This document shows, in pieces, positions 49,267-60,800 of a DNA stretch of 64,000 nucleotides; position 1 is the first letter of the stretch; each line of letters starts with the position of its first letter. The stretch spans positions 21,215,269 to 21,279,268 of the forward strand of contig JBBMNZ010000007.1 in NCBI GenBank assembly GCA_037954325.1, in the 5' to 3' direction. Source of the DNA: Fistularia commersonii. Taxonomy: Eukaryota > Chordata > Actinopteri > Syngnathiformes > Fistulariidae. The notes beneath the pieces are model-generated. The model ran no database searches. It saw nothing but the letters and a program-made list of their open reading frames with translations, and was not told the DNA's origin. The position numbers and the translations under genes are program-made.

Positions 49267-50490
49267 GTAAATGACTAAAGATTCTTTTCTAGCAGCTTGC
49301 TGGTGCTGAAATATGTTGAAAAGGGCTTAATTCTGCATAATATAAGTCAAATTCATTGTGATCCTGCAACATTTTAAAAAGATATAGCCATATGGTCAAA
49401 AAGTGTTTATCTCACTGAGTTGAAGCTTTTTAGCATCAGAGTGTCAATAACTAAAGATTCCTTTCTAGCAGCTTGCTGGTGCTGAAATATGTTGAAAAGG
49501 GCTTGATTCTGCATAATGTAAGTCAAAATCATTGTGATCCTGCAACATTTTAAAAAGATATAGCCATACGGTCAAAAAGTGTTTATCTCACTGAGTTGAA
49601 GCTTTTTTGCAACAGAGTGTCAATAACTAAAGATTCCTTTCTAGCAGCTTGCTGGTGCTGAAATATGTTGAAAAGGGCTTGTTTCTGCATAATATAAGTT
49701 AAAATCATTGTGATCCTGCTACATTTTGAAAAGATATAGCCATATGGTCAAAAAGAGTTTATCTCAATGAGTTGAAGCGTTTTTGATAAAGAGTGTAAAT
49801 AACTAAAGATTCTTTTCTAGCAGCTTGCTGGTGCTGAAATATGTTGAAAAGGGCTTGATTCTGCATAATAATAGTCAAAATCATTGTGATCCTGCAACAT
49901 TTTAAAAAGATATAGCCATATGGTCAAAAAGTGTTTATCTCAATGAGTTGAAGCGTTTTTGATAAAGAGTGTAAATGACTAAAGATTCTTTTCTAGCAGC
50001 TTGCTGGTGCTGAAATATGTTGAAAAGGGCTTAATTCTGCATAATATAAGTCAAATTCATTGTGATCCTGCAACATTTTAAAAAGATATAGCCATATGGT
50101 CAAAAAGTGTTTATCTCACTGAGTTGAAGCTTTTTAGCATCAGAGTGTCAATAACTAAAGATTCCTTTCTAGCAGCTTGCTGGTGCTGAAATATGTTGAA
50201 AAGGGCTTGATTCTGCATAATATAAGTCAAAATCATTGTGATCCTGCAACATTTTAAAAAGATATAGCCATACGGTCAAAAAGTGTTTATCTCACTGAGT
50301 TGAAGCTTTTTTGCAACAGAGTGTCAATAACTAAAGATTCCTTTCTAGCAGCTTGCTGGTGCTGAAATATGTTGAAAAGGGCTTGTTTCTGCATAATATA
50401 AGTTAAAATCATTGTGATCCTGCTACATTTTGAAAAGATATAGCCATATGGTCAAAAAGAGTTTATCTCAATGAGTTGAAGCTTTTTTGA
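49267..50490. repeat. 4-monomer (704 bp) tandem duplication in family B
   Basis: The monomer with 'gagtgtaaatgac' starts both copies (49,267 and 49,971). It is followed in both by 'tttttagcatcagag', then 'cttttttgcaacagag', then 'gcttgtttctgcataat' with 'agttaaaatc' and 'aaaaagagtttatctcaatg'. The copies differ at 'cataatgtaag' (near 49,513) versus 'cataatataag'. They part company after about 50,480, where one has 'gcgtttttgataaag' and the other 'gcttttttgataaag'. Confidence 0.75.
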
Positions 50491-51176
50491 TAAAGAGTGT
50501 CAATAACTAAAGATTCCTTTCTAGCAGCTTCCTGTTGCTGAAATATGTTGAAAAGGGCTTAATTCTACATAATATAAGTCATAATCATTGTGACCCTGCA
50601 ACATTTTAAAAAGATATAGCCATATGGTCAAAAAGTGTTTATCTCACTGAGTTGAAGCTTTTTTGCAACAGAGTGTCAATAACTAAAGATTCCTTTCTAG
50701 CAGCTTGCTGGTTCTGAAATATGTTGAATAGGGCTTGATTCTGCATAATAAAAGTCAAAATCATTGTGATCCTGCAACATTTTGAAAAGATATAGCCATA
50801 TGGTCAAAAAGTGTTTATCTCACTGAGTTGAAGCTTTTTTGCAACAGAGTGTCAATAACTAAAGATTCCTTTCTAGCAGCTTGCTGGTGCTGAAATATGT
50901 TGAAAAGGGCTTGATTCTGCATAACATAAGTCAAACTCATTGTGATCCTGCAACACTTTGAAAAGATATAGCCATACGGTCAAAAAGTGGTTATCTCACT
51001 GAGCTGAAGCTTTTTTGCAACAGAATGTCAATAACTAAAGATTCCTTTCTAGCAGCTTGCTGGTGCTGAAATATGTTGAAAAGGGCTTGATTCTGCATAA
51101 TATAAGTCAAAATCATTGTGATACTGCAACATTTTAAAAAGATAGAGCCATATGATCGAAAAGTGTTTATCTCACT

Positions 51177-51350
51177 GAGTTGAAGCTTTTTAGCAACACT
51201 GTCAATAACTAAAGATTCCTTTCTAGCAGCTTGCTGGTGCTGAATTATGTTGAAAAGGGCTTGATTCTGCATAATATAAGTCAAAATCATTGTGATCCTG
51301 CAACATTTTGAAAATATATAGCCATACGGTCAAAAAGTGTTTATCTCACT
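51177..51350. repeat. 174 bp variant family B monomer, copy 6
   Basis: Same deletion, 5,629 bp after copy 5. It has a private 'agcaacactgtc' where the other copies have 'agcaacagtgtc', and 'gaaaatatatagcc' follows. Confidence 0.9.
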
Positions 51351-53142
51351 GAGTTGAAGCTTTTTTGATAAAGAGTGTCAATAACTAAAAATTCCTTTCG
51401 AGCAGCTTGCTGGTGCTGAAATATGTTGAAAAGGGCTTGATTCTGCATAATATAAGTCAAATTCATTGTGATCCTGCAACATTTTGAAAAGACATAGCCA
51501 TACGGTCAAAAAGTTTTTATCTCACTGAGTTGAAGCTTTTTTGCAACAGAGTGTCAATAACTAAAGATTCCTTTCTAGCAGCTTGCTGGTGCTGAAATAT
51601 GTTGAAAAGGGCTTGATTCTGCATAATATAAGTCAAAATCATTGCGATCCTGCAACATTTTGAAAAGATATAGCCATACGGTCAAAAAGTGTTTATCTCA
51701 CTGAGTTGAAGCGTTTTTGATAAAGAGTGTAAATAACTAAAGATTCTTTTCTAGCAGCTTGCTGGTGCTGAAATATGTTGAAAAGGGCTTGATTCTGCAT
51801 AACATAAGTCAAAATCATTGTGATCCTGCAACATTTTGAAAAGATATAGCCATACGGTCAAAAAGTGTTTATCTCACTGAGATGAAGCGTTTTTGATAAA
51901 GAGTGTCAATAACTAAAGATTCTTTTCTAGCAGCTTGCTGGTGCTGAAATATGTTGAAAAGGGCTTAATTCTGCATAATATAAGTCAAATTCATTGTGAT
52001 CCTGCAACATTTTGAAAAGATATAGCCATACGGTCAAAAAGTGTTTATCTCACTGAGTTGAAGCTTTTTTGCAACAGACTGTCAATAACTAAAGATTCCT
52101 TTCTAGCAGCTTGCTGGTGCTGAAATATGTTGAAAAGGGCTTGATTCTGCATAATATAAGTCAAAATCATTGTGATCCTGCAACATTTTAAAAAGATATA
52201 CCATAGGGTCAAAAAGTGTTTATCTCAATGAGTTGAAGCTTTTTTGCAACAGAGTGCCAATAACTAAAGATTCCTTTCTAGCAGCTTGCTGGTGCTGAAA
52301 TATGTTGAAAAGGGCTTGATTCTGCATAATATAAGTCAAATTCATTGTGATCCTGCAACATTTTGAAAAGATATAGCCATACGGTCAAAAAGTGTTTATC
52401 TCACTGAGTTGAAGCTTTTTTGATAAAGAGTGTCAATAACTAAAAATTCCTTTCTAGCAGCTTGCTGGTGCTGAAATATGTTGAAAAGGGCTTGATTCTG
52501 CATAATAAAAGTCAAAATCATTGTGATCCTGCAACATTTTGAAAAGATATAGCCATATGGTCAAAAAGTGTTTATCTCAATGAGTTGAAGCTTTTTTGCA
52601 ACAGAGTGTCAATAACTAAAGATTCCTTTCTAGCAGCTTGCTGGTGCTGAAATATGTTGAAAAGGGCTTGATTCTGCATAATATCAGTCAAAATCATTGC
52701 GATCCTGCAACATTTTGAAAAGATATTGCCATAAGGTCAAAAAGTGTTTATCTCACTGAGTTGAAGCGTTTTTGATAAAGAGTATCAATAACTAAAGATT
52801 CTTTTCTAGCAGCTTGCTGGTGCTGAAATATGTTGAAAAGGGCTTGATTCTGCATAACATAAGTTAAAATCATTGTGATCCTGATACATTTTGAAAAGAT
52901 ATATCCATACGGTCAAAAAGTGTTTATCTCACTGAGTTGAAGCGTTTTTGATAAAGAGTGTCAATAACTAAAGATTCTTTTCTAGCAGCTTGCTGGTGCT
53001 GAAATATGTTGAAAAGGGCTTAATTCTGCATAATATAAGTCGAAATCATTGTGATCCTGCAACATTTTGAAAAGATATAGCCATATGGTCAAAAAGAGTT
53101 TATCTCAATGAGTTGAAGCTTTTTTGATAAAGAGTGTCAATA

Positions 53143-53845
53143 ACTAAAGATTCCTTTCTAGCAGCTTCCTGTTACTGAAATATGTTGAAAAGGGCTTAAT
53201 TCTACATAATATAAGTCATAATCATTGTGACCCTGCAACATTTTAAAAAGATATAGCCATATGGTCAAAAAGTGTTTATCTCACTGAGTTGAAGCTTTTT
53301 TTATAAAGAGTGTAAATAACTAAAGATTCTTTTCTAGCAGCTTGCTGGTGCTGAAATATGTTGAAAAGGGCTTAATTCTGCTTTATATAAGTCAAAATCA
53401 TTGTGATCCTGCAACATTTTGAAAAGATATAGCCATACGGTCAAAAAGTGTTTATCTCACTGAGTTGAAGCTTTTTTGATAAAGAGTGTCAATAACTAAA
53501 GATTCCTTTCTAGCAGCTTCCTGTTACTGAAATATGTTGAAAAGGGCTTAATTCTACATAATATAAGTCATAATCATTGTGACCCTGCAACATTTTAAAA
53601 AGATATAGCCATATGGTCAAAAAGTGTTTATCTCACAGAGTAGAAGCGTTTTTTATAAAGAGTGTAAATAACTAAAGATTCTTTTCTAGCAGCTTGCTGG
53701 TGCTGAAATATGTTGAAAAGGGCTTAATTCTGCTTTATATAAGTCAAAATCATTGTGATCCTGCAACATTTTGAAAAGATATAGCCATACGGTCAAAAAG
53801 TGTTTATCTCACTGAGTTGAAGCTTTTTTGATAAAGATTGTCAAT
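53143..53845. repeat. 352 bp dimer duplication with 'cttcctgttactg' monomer
   Basis: The variant 'gcagcttcctgttactg' occurs at 53,161-53,177 and again 352 bp later. Each is followed by a monomer with 'ttttttataaagag' (53,284 and 53,636) and the private 'attctgctttatataag'. This is a two-monomer tandem duplication of recent appearance. Confidence 0.8.
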
Positions 53846-54049
53846 AACTAAAAATTCCTTTCGAGCAGCTTGCTGGTGCTGAAATATGTTGAAAAGGGCT
53901 TAATTCTGCATAATATAAGTCAAATTCATTGTGATCCTGCAACATTTTAAAAAGATATAGCCATATGGTCAAAAAGTGTTTATCTCACTGAGTTGAAGCT
54001 TTTTAGCATCAGAGTGTCAATAACTAAAGATTCCTTTCTAGCAGCTTGC

Positions 54050-57000
54050 TGGTGCTGAAATATGTTGAAAAGGGCTTGATTCTGCATAATATAAGTCAAA
54101 ATCATTGTGATCCTGCAACATTTTGAAAAGATATAGCCATACGGTCAAAAAGTGTTTATCTCACTGAGTTGAAGCTTTTTTGCAACAGAGTGTCAATAAC
54201 TAAAGATTCCTTTCTAGCAGCTTGCTGGTGCTGAAATATGTTGAAAAGGGCTTGATTCTGCATAATATAAGTCAAAATCATTGTGATCCTACAACATTTT
54301 GAAAAGATATAGCCATACGGTCAAAAAGTGTTTATCTCACTGAGTTGAAGCTTTTTTGCAACAGAGTGTCAATAACTAAAGATTCCTTTCTAGCAGCTTG
54401 CTGGTGCTGAAATATGTTGAAAAGGGCTTGATTCTGCATAATATAAGTCAAAATCATTGTGATCCTGCAACATTTTGAAAAGATATAGCCATACGGTCAA
54501 AAAGTGTTTATCTCACTGAGTTGAAGCTTTTTTGCAACAGAGTGTCAATAACTAAAGATTCCTTTCTAGCAGCTTGCTGGTGCTGAAATATGTTGAAAAG
54601 GGCTTGATTCTGCATAATATAAGTCAAAATCATTGTGATCCTGCAACATTTTGAAAAGATATAGCCATACGGTCAAAAAGTGTTTATCTCACTGAGTTGA
54701 AGCTTTTTTGCAACAGAGTGTCAATAACTAAAGATTCCTTTCTAGCAGCTTGCTGGTGCTGAAATATGTTGAAAAGGGCTTAATTCTGCATAATATAAGT
54801 CAAATTCATTGTGATCCTGCAACACTTTGAAAAGATATAGCCATACGGTCAAAAAGTGGTTATCTCACTGAGCTGAAGCTTTTTTGCAACAGAGTGTCAA
54901 TAACTAAAGATTCCTTTCTAGCAGCTTGCTGGTGCTGAAATATGTTGAAAAGGGCTTGATTCTGCATAACATAAGTCAAACTCATTGTGATCCTGCAACA
55001 CTTTGAAAAGATATAGCCATACGGTCAAAAAGTGGTTATCTCACTGAGCTGAAGCTTTTTTGCAACAGAATGTCAATAACTAAAGATTCCTTTCTAGCAG
55101 CTTGCTGGTGCTGAAATATGTTGAAAAGGGCTTGATTCTGCATAATATAAGTCAAAATCATTGTGATACTGCAACATTTTAAAAAGATAGAGCCATATGA
55201 TCGAAAAGTGTTTATCTCACTGAGTTGAAGCTTTTTAGCAACAGTGTCAATAACTAAAGATTCCTTTCTAGCAGCTTGCTGGTGCTGAAATATGTTGAAA
55301 AGGGCTTGATTCTGCATAATATAAGTCAAATTCATTGTGATCCTGCAACATTTTGAAAAGATATAGCCATACGGTCAAAAAGTGTTTATCTCACTGAGTT
55401 GAAGCTTTTTTGCAACAGAGTGTCAATAACTAAAGATTCCTTTCTAGCAGCTTGCTGGTGCTGAAATATGTTGAAAAGGGCTTGATTCTGCATAATATAA
55501 GTCAAAATCATTGTGATCCTGCAACATTTTGAAAAGATATAGCCATACGGTCAAAAAGTGTTTATCTCAATGAGTTGAAGCTTTTTTGCAACAGAGTGTC
55601 AATAACTAAAGATTCCTTTCTAGCAGCTTGCTGGTGCTGAAATATGTTGAAAAGGGCTTGATTCTGCATAATATAAGTCAAAATCATTGTGATCCTGCAA
55701 CATTTTGAAAAGATATAGCCATACGGTCAAAAAGTGTTTATCTCACTGAGTTGAAGCTTTTTTGCAACAGAGTGTCAATAACTAAAGATTCCTTTCTAGC
55801 AGCTTGCTGGTGCTGAAATATGTTGAAAAGGGCTTGATTCTGCATAATATAAGTCAAAATCATTGTGATCCTGCAACATTTTGAAAAGATATAGCCATAC
55901 GGTCAAAAAGTGTTTATCTCACTGAGTTGAAGCTTTTTTGCAACAGAGTGTCAATAACTAAAGATTCCTTTCTAGCAGCTTGCTGGTGCTGAAATATGTT
56001 GAAAAGGGCTTGATTCTGCATAATATAAGTCAAATTCATTGTGATCCTGCAACATTTTGAAAAGATATAGCCATACGGTCAAAAAGTATTTATCTCACTG
56101 AGTTGAAGCTTTTTTGCAACAGAGTGTCAATAACTAAAGATTCCTTTCTAGCAGCTTGCTGGTGCTGAAATATGTTGAAAAGGGCTTGATTCTGCATAAT
56201 ATAAGTCAAATTCATTGTGATCCTGCAACATTTTGAAAAGATATAGCCATACGGTCAAAAAGTGTTTATCTCAATGAGTTGAAGCTTTTTTGCAACAGAG
56301 TGTCAATAACTAAAGATTCCTTTCTAGCAGCTTGCTGTTGCTGAAATATGTTGAAAAAGGCTTGATTCTGCATAATATAAGTCAAAATCATTGTGATCCT
56401 GCAACATTTTGAAAAGATATAGCCATACGGTCAAAAAGTGTTTATCTCACTGAGTTGAAGCTTTTTTGCAACAGAGTGTCAATAACTAAAGATTCCTTTC
56501 TAGCAGCTTGCTGGTGCTGAAATATGTTGAAAAGGGCTTGATTCTGCATAATATAAGTCAAATTCATTGTGATCCTGCAACATTTTGAAAAGATATAGCC
56601 ATACGGTCAAAAAGTGTTTATCTCACTGAGTTGAAGCTTTTTTGCAACAGAGTGTCAATAACTAAAGATTCCTTTCTAGCAGCTTGCTGGTGCTGAAATA
56701 TGTTGAAAAGGGCTTGATTCTGCATAATATAAGTCAAAATCATTGTGATCCTGCAACATTTTGAAAAGATATAGCCATACGGTCAAAAAGTGTTTATCTC
56801 ACTGAGTTGAAGCTTTTTTTCAACAGAGTGTCAATAACTAAAGATTCCTTTCTAGCAGCTTGCTGGTGCTGAAATATGTTGAAAAGGGCTTGATTCTGCA
56901 TAATATAAGTCAAAATCATTGTGATCCTGCAACATTTTGAAAAGATATAGCCATACGGTCAAAAAGTGTTTATCTCACTGAGTTGAAGCTTTTTTGCAAC

Positions 57001-57332
57001 AGAGTGTCAATAACTAAAGATTCCTTTCTAGCAGCTTGCTGGTGCTGAAATATGTTGAAAAGGGCTTGATTCTGCATAATATAAGTCAAATTCATTGTGA
57101 TCCTGCAACATTTTGAAAAGATATAGCCATACGGTCAAAAAGTGTTTATCTCACTGAGTTGAAGCTTTTTTGCAACAGAGTGTCAATAACTAAAGATTCC
57201 TTTCTAGCAGCTTGCTGGTGCTGAAATATGTTGAAAAGGGCTTGATTCTGCATAATATAAGTCAAATTCATTGTGATCCTGCAACATTTTGAAAAGATAT
57301 AGCCATACGGTCAAAAAGTGTTTATCTCACTG
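54050..57332. repeat. Homogeneous family B zone, left part
   Basis: About 19 monomers, most of which differ from the right-end consensus at no more than one or two bases. Almost all share 'gcttttttgcaacagagtgt', 'gattcctttctagcagc' and 'catacggtc'. The main variable site is 'caaaatcatt' versus 'caaattcatt'. The exception is the block around 54,780-55,395 with the 'gagctgaagc' and 174 bp variant monomers. The low divergence suggests recent amplification or ongoing homogenisation. Confidence 0.85.
55222..55395. repeat. 174 bp variant family B monomer, copy 7
   Basis: Same deletion and second-type context, now inside the otherwise homogeneous right zone and 4,045 bp after copy 6. The monomers just upstream (about 54,823 and 54,999) are two tandem copies of the 'gagctgaagc' type. 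Confidence 0.9.
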
Positions 57333-57850
57333 AGTTGAAGCTTTTTTGATAAAGAGTGTCAATAACTAAAGATTCCTTTCTAGCAGCTTGCTGGTCATGA
57401 AATATGTTGAAAAGGGCTTGATTCTGCATAATATAAGTCAAAATCATTGTGATCCTGCAACATTTTGAAAAGATATAGCCATACGGTCAAAAAGTGTTTA
57501 TCTAACTGAGTTGAAGCGTATTTGATAAAGAGTGTCAATAACTAAAGATTCTTATCTAGCAGCTTGCTGGTTCTGAAATATGTTGAAAAGGGCTTAATTC
57601 TGCATAATATAAGTCAAAATCATTGTGATCCTGCAACATTTTGAAAAGATATAGCCATACGGTCAAAAAGTGTTTATCTCACTGAGTTGAAGGTTTTTTG
57701 CAACAGAGTGTCAATAACTAAAAATTCCTTTCTAGCAGCTTGCTGGTGCTGAAATATGTTGAAAAAGGGCTTGATTCTACATAATATATGTCAAAATTAT
57801 TGTGATCCTGCAACATTTTAAAAAGATATAGCCATACGGTCAAAAAGTGT
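57333..57850. repeat. Island of older-type B monomers within the homogeneous zone
   Basis: Contains 'gataaagagtgtc', 'gctggtcatgaaat', then 'ctaactgagttgaagcgtat', 'gattcttatctagcagc', 'ctggttctgaaat', 'gaaggttttttgcaacag', and 'gggcttgattctacataata' followed by 'tatgtcaaaattattg'. The part from about 57,480 to 57,820 follows 38,131-38,471 almost base for base. Two differences I saw are 'ctaaaaattcc' (here) versus 'ctaaagattcc', and 'ctgcaacatttt' (here) versus 'ctgcaaaatttt'. Both flanks are ordinary homogeneous B monomers. Confidence 0.85.
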
Positions 57851-60800
57851 TTATCTCACTGAGTTGAAGCTTTTTTGCAACAGAGTTTCAATTACTAAAG
57901 ATTCCTTTCTAGCAGCTTGCTGGTGCTGAAATATGTTGAAAAGGGCTTGATTCTGCATAATATAAGTCAAATTCATTGTGATCCTGCAACATTTTGAAAA
58001 GATATAGCCATACGGTCAAAAAGTGTTTATCTCACTGAGTTGAAGCTTTTTTGCAACAGAGTGTCAATAACTAAAGATTCCTTTCTAGCAGCTTGCTGGT
58101 GCTGAAATATGTTGAAAAGGGCTTGATTCTGCATAATATAAGTCAAAATCATTGTGATCCTGCAACATTTTGAAAAGATATAGCCATACGGTCAAAAAGT
58201 GTTTATCTCAATGAGTTGAAGCTTTTTTGCAACAGAGTGTCAATAACTAAAGATTCCTTTCTAGCAGCTTGCTGGTGCTGAAATATGTTGAAAAGGGCTT
58301 GATTCTGCATAATATAAGTCAAATTCATTGTGATCCTGCAACATTTTGAAAAGATATAGCCATACGGTCAAAAAGTGTTTATCTCACTGAGTTGAAGCTT
58401 TTTTGCAACAGAGTTTCAATTACTAAAGATTCCTTTCTAGCAGCTTGCTGGTGCTGAAATATGTTGAAAAGGGCTTGATTCTGCATAATATAAGTCAAAT
58501 TCATTGTGATCCTGCACTATTTTGAAAAGATATAGCCATACGGTCAAAAAGTGTTTATCTCACTGAGTTGAAGCTTTTTTGCAACAGAGTGTCAATAACT
58601 AAAGATTCCTTTCTAGCAGCTTGCTGGTGCTGAAATATGTTGAAAAGGGCTTGATTCTGCATAATATAAGTCAAAATCATTGTGATCCTGCAACATTTTG
58701 AAAAGATATAGTCATACGGTCAAAAAGTGTTTATCTCACTGAGTTGAAGCTTTTTTGCAACAGAGTGTCAATAACTAAAGATTCCTTTCTAGCAGCTTGC
58801 TGGTGCTGAAATATGTTGAAAAGGGCTTGATTCTGCATAATATAAGTCAAAATCATTGTGATCCTGCAACATTTTGAAAAGATATAGCCATACGGTCAAA
58901 AAGTGTTTATCTCACTGAGTTGAAGCTTTTTTGCAACAGAGTGTCAATAACTAAAGATTCCTTTCTAGCAGCTTGCTGGTGCTGAAATATGTTGAAAAGG
59001 GCTTGATTCTGCATAATATAAGTCAAAATCATTGTGATCCTGCAACATTTTGAAAAGATGTAGCCATACGGTCAAAAAATGTTTATCTCACTGAGTTGAA
59101 GCTTTTTTGCAACAGAGTGTCAATAACTAAAGATTCCTTTCTAGCAGCTTGCTGGTGCTGAAATATGTTGAAAAGGGCTTGATTCTGCATAATATAAGTC
59201 AAATTCATTGTGATCCTGCAACATTTTGAAAAGATATAGCCATACGGTCAAAAAGTGTTTATCTCACTGAGTTGAAGCTTTTTTGCAACAGAGTGTCAAT
59301 AACTAAAGATTCCTTTCTAGCAGCTTGCTGGTGCTGAAATATGTTGAAAAGGGCTTGATTCTGCATAATATAAGTCAAATTCATTGTGATCCTGCAACAT
59401 TTTGAAAAGATATAGCCATACGGTCATAAAGTGTTTATCTCACTGAGTTGAAGCTTTTTTGTAACAGAGTTTCAATTACTAAAGATTCCTTTCTAGCAGC
59501 TTGCTGGTGCTGAAATATGTTGAAAAGGGCTTGATTCTGCATAATATAAGTCAAATTCATTGTGATCCTGCAACATTTTGAAAAGATATAGCCATACGGT
59601 CAAAAAGTGTTTATCTCACTGAGTTGAAGCTTTTTTGCAACAGAGTGTCAATAACTAAAGATTCCTTTCTAGCAGCTTGTTGGTGCTGAAATATGTTGAA
59701 AAGGGCTTGATTCTGCATAATATAAGTCAAAATCATTGTGATCCTGCAACATTTTGAAAAGATATAGCCATACGGTCAAAAAGTGTTTATCTCACTGAGT
59801 TGAAGCTTTTTTGCAACAGAGTGTCAATAACTAAAGATTCCTTTCTAGCAGCTTGCTGGTGCTGAAATATGTTGAAAAGGGCTTGATTCTGCATAATATA
59901 AGTCAAAATCATTGTGATCCTGCAACATTTTGAAAAGATATAGCCATACGGTCAAAAAGTGTTTATCTCACTGAGTTGAAGCTTTTTTGCAACAGAGTGT
60001 CAATATCTAAAGATTCCTTTCTAGCAGCTTGCTGGTGCTGAAATATGTTGAAAAGGGCTTGATTCTGCATAATATAAGTCAAATTCATTGTGATCCTGCA
60101 ACATTTTGAAAAGATATAGCCATACGGTCAAAAAGTGTTTATCTCACTGAGTTGAAGCTTTTTTGATAAAGAGTGTCAATAACTAAAGATTCCTTTCTAG
60201 CAGCTTGCAGGTGCTGAAATATGTTGAAAAGGGCTTGATTCTGCATAATATAAGTCAAATTCATTGTGATCCTGCAACATTTTGAAAAGATATAGCCATA
60301 CGGTCAAAAAGTGTTTATCTCACTGAGTTGAAGCTTTTTTGCAACAGAGTGTCAATAACTAAAGATTCCTTTCTAGCAGCTTGCTGGTGCTGAAATATGT
60401 TGAAAAGGGCTTGATTCTGCATAATATAAGTCAAAATCATTGTGATCCTGCAACATTTTGAAAAGATATAGCCATACGGTCAAAAAGTGTTTATCTCACT
60501 GAGTTGAAGCTTTTTTGCAACAGAGTGTCAATAACTAAAGATTCCTTTCTAGCAGCTTGCTGGTGCTGAAATATGTTGAAAAGGGCTTGATTCTGCATAA
60601 TATAAGTCAAATTCATTGTGATCCTGCACTATTTTGAAAAGATATAGCCATACGGTCAAAAAGTGTTTATCTCACAGAGTTGAAGCTTTTTTGCAACAGA
60701 GTGTCAATAACTAAAGATTCCTTTCTAGCAGCTTGCTGGTGCTGAAATATGTTGAAAAGGGCTTGATTCTGCATAATATAAGTCAAAATCATTGTGATCC

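Larger units (their letters stand above)
42741..54049. repeat. Family B mosaic of interleaved 4-, 11-, 20-, 30- and 32-monomer copies
   Basis: Marker variants recur at whole-monomer spacings. The 174 bp variant recurs with offsets of 1,934 and 5,629 bp. The 'tttttagcatcagag' monomer at 44,331 recurs at 47,848 and 50,136. The 'gagtgtaaatgac' monomer at 49,267 recurs at 49,971 (704 bp). 'tttcgagcagc' at 46,121 recurs at 51,398. 'gcttgtttctgcataat' with 'agttaaaatc' appears at 42.8, 43.0, 44.6, 48.1, 49.0, 49.1, 49.7 and 50.4 kb. The copies overlap and truncate one another, so no single HOR tiles the segment. Confidence 0.7.

Noticed and set aside
32347..55335. Seven 99-codon minus-strand frames that encode two similar ~58-residue halves
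   Set aside because: The internal repetition is simply two satellite monomers read in one frame. It is possible because the 174 bp variant is a multiple of three. The frames end as soon as normal 176 bp monomers resume. There is no sign of selection on the protein.
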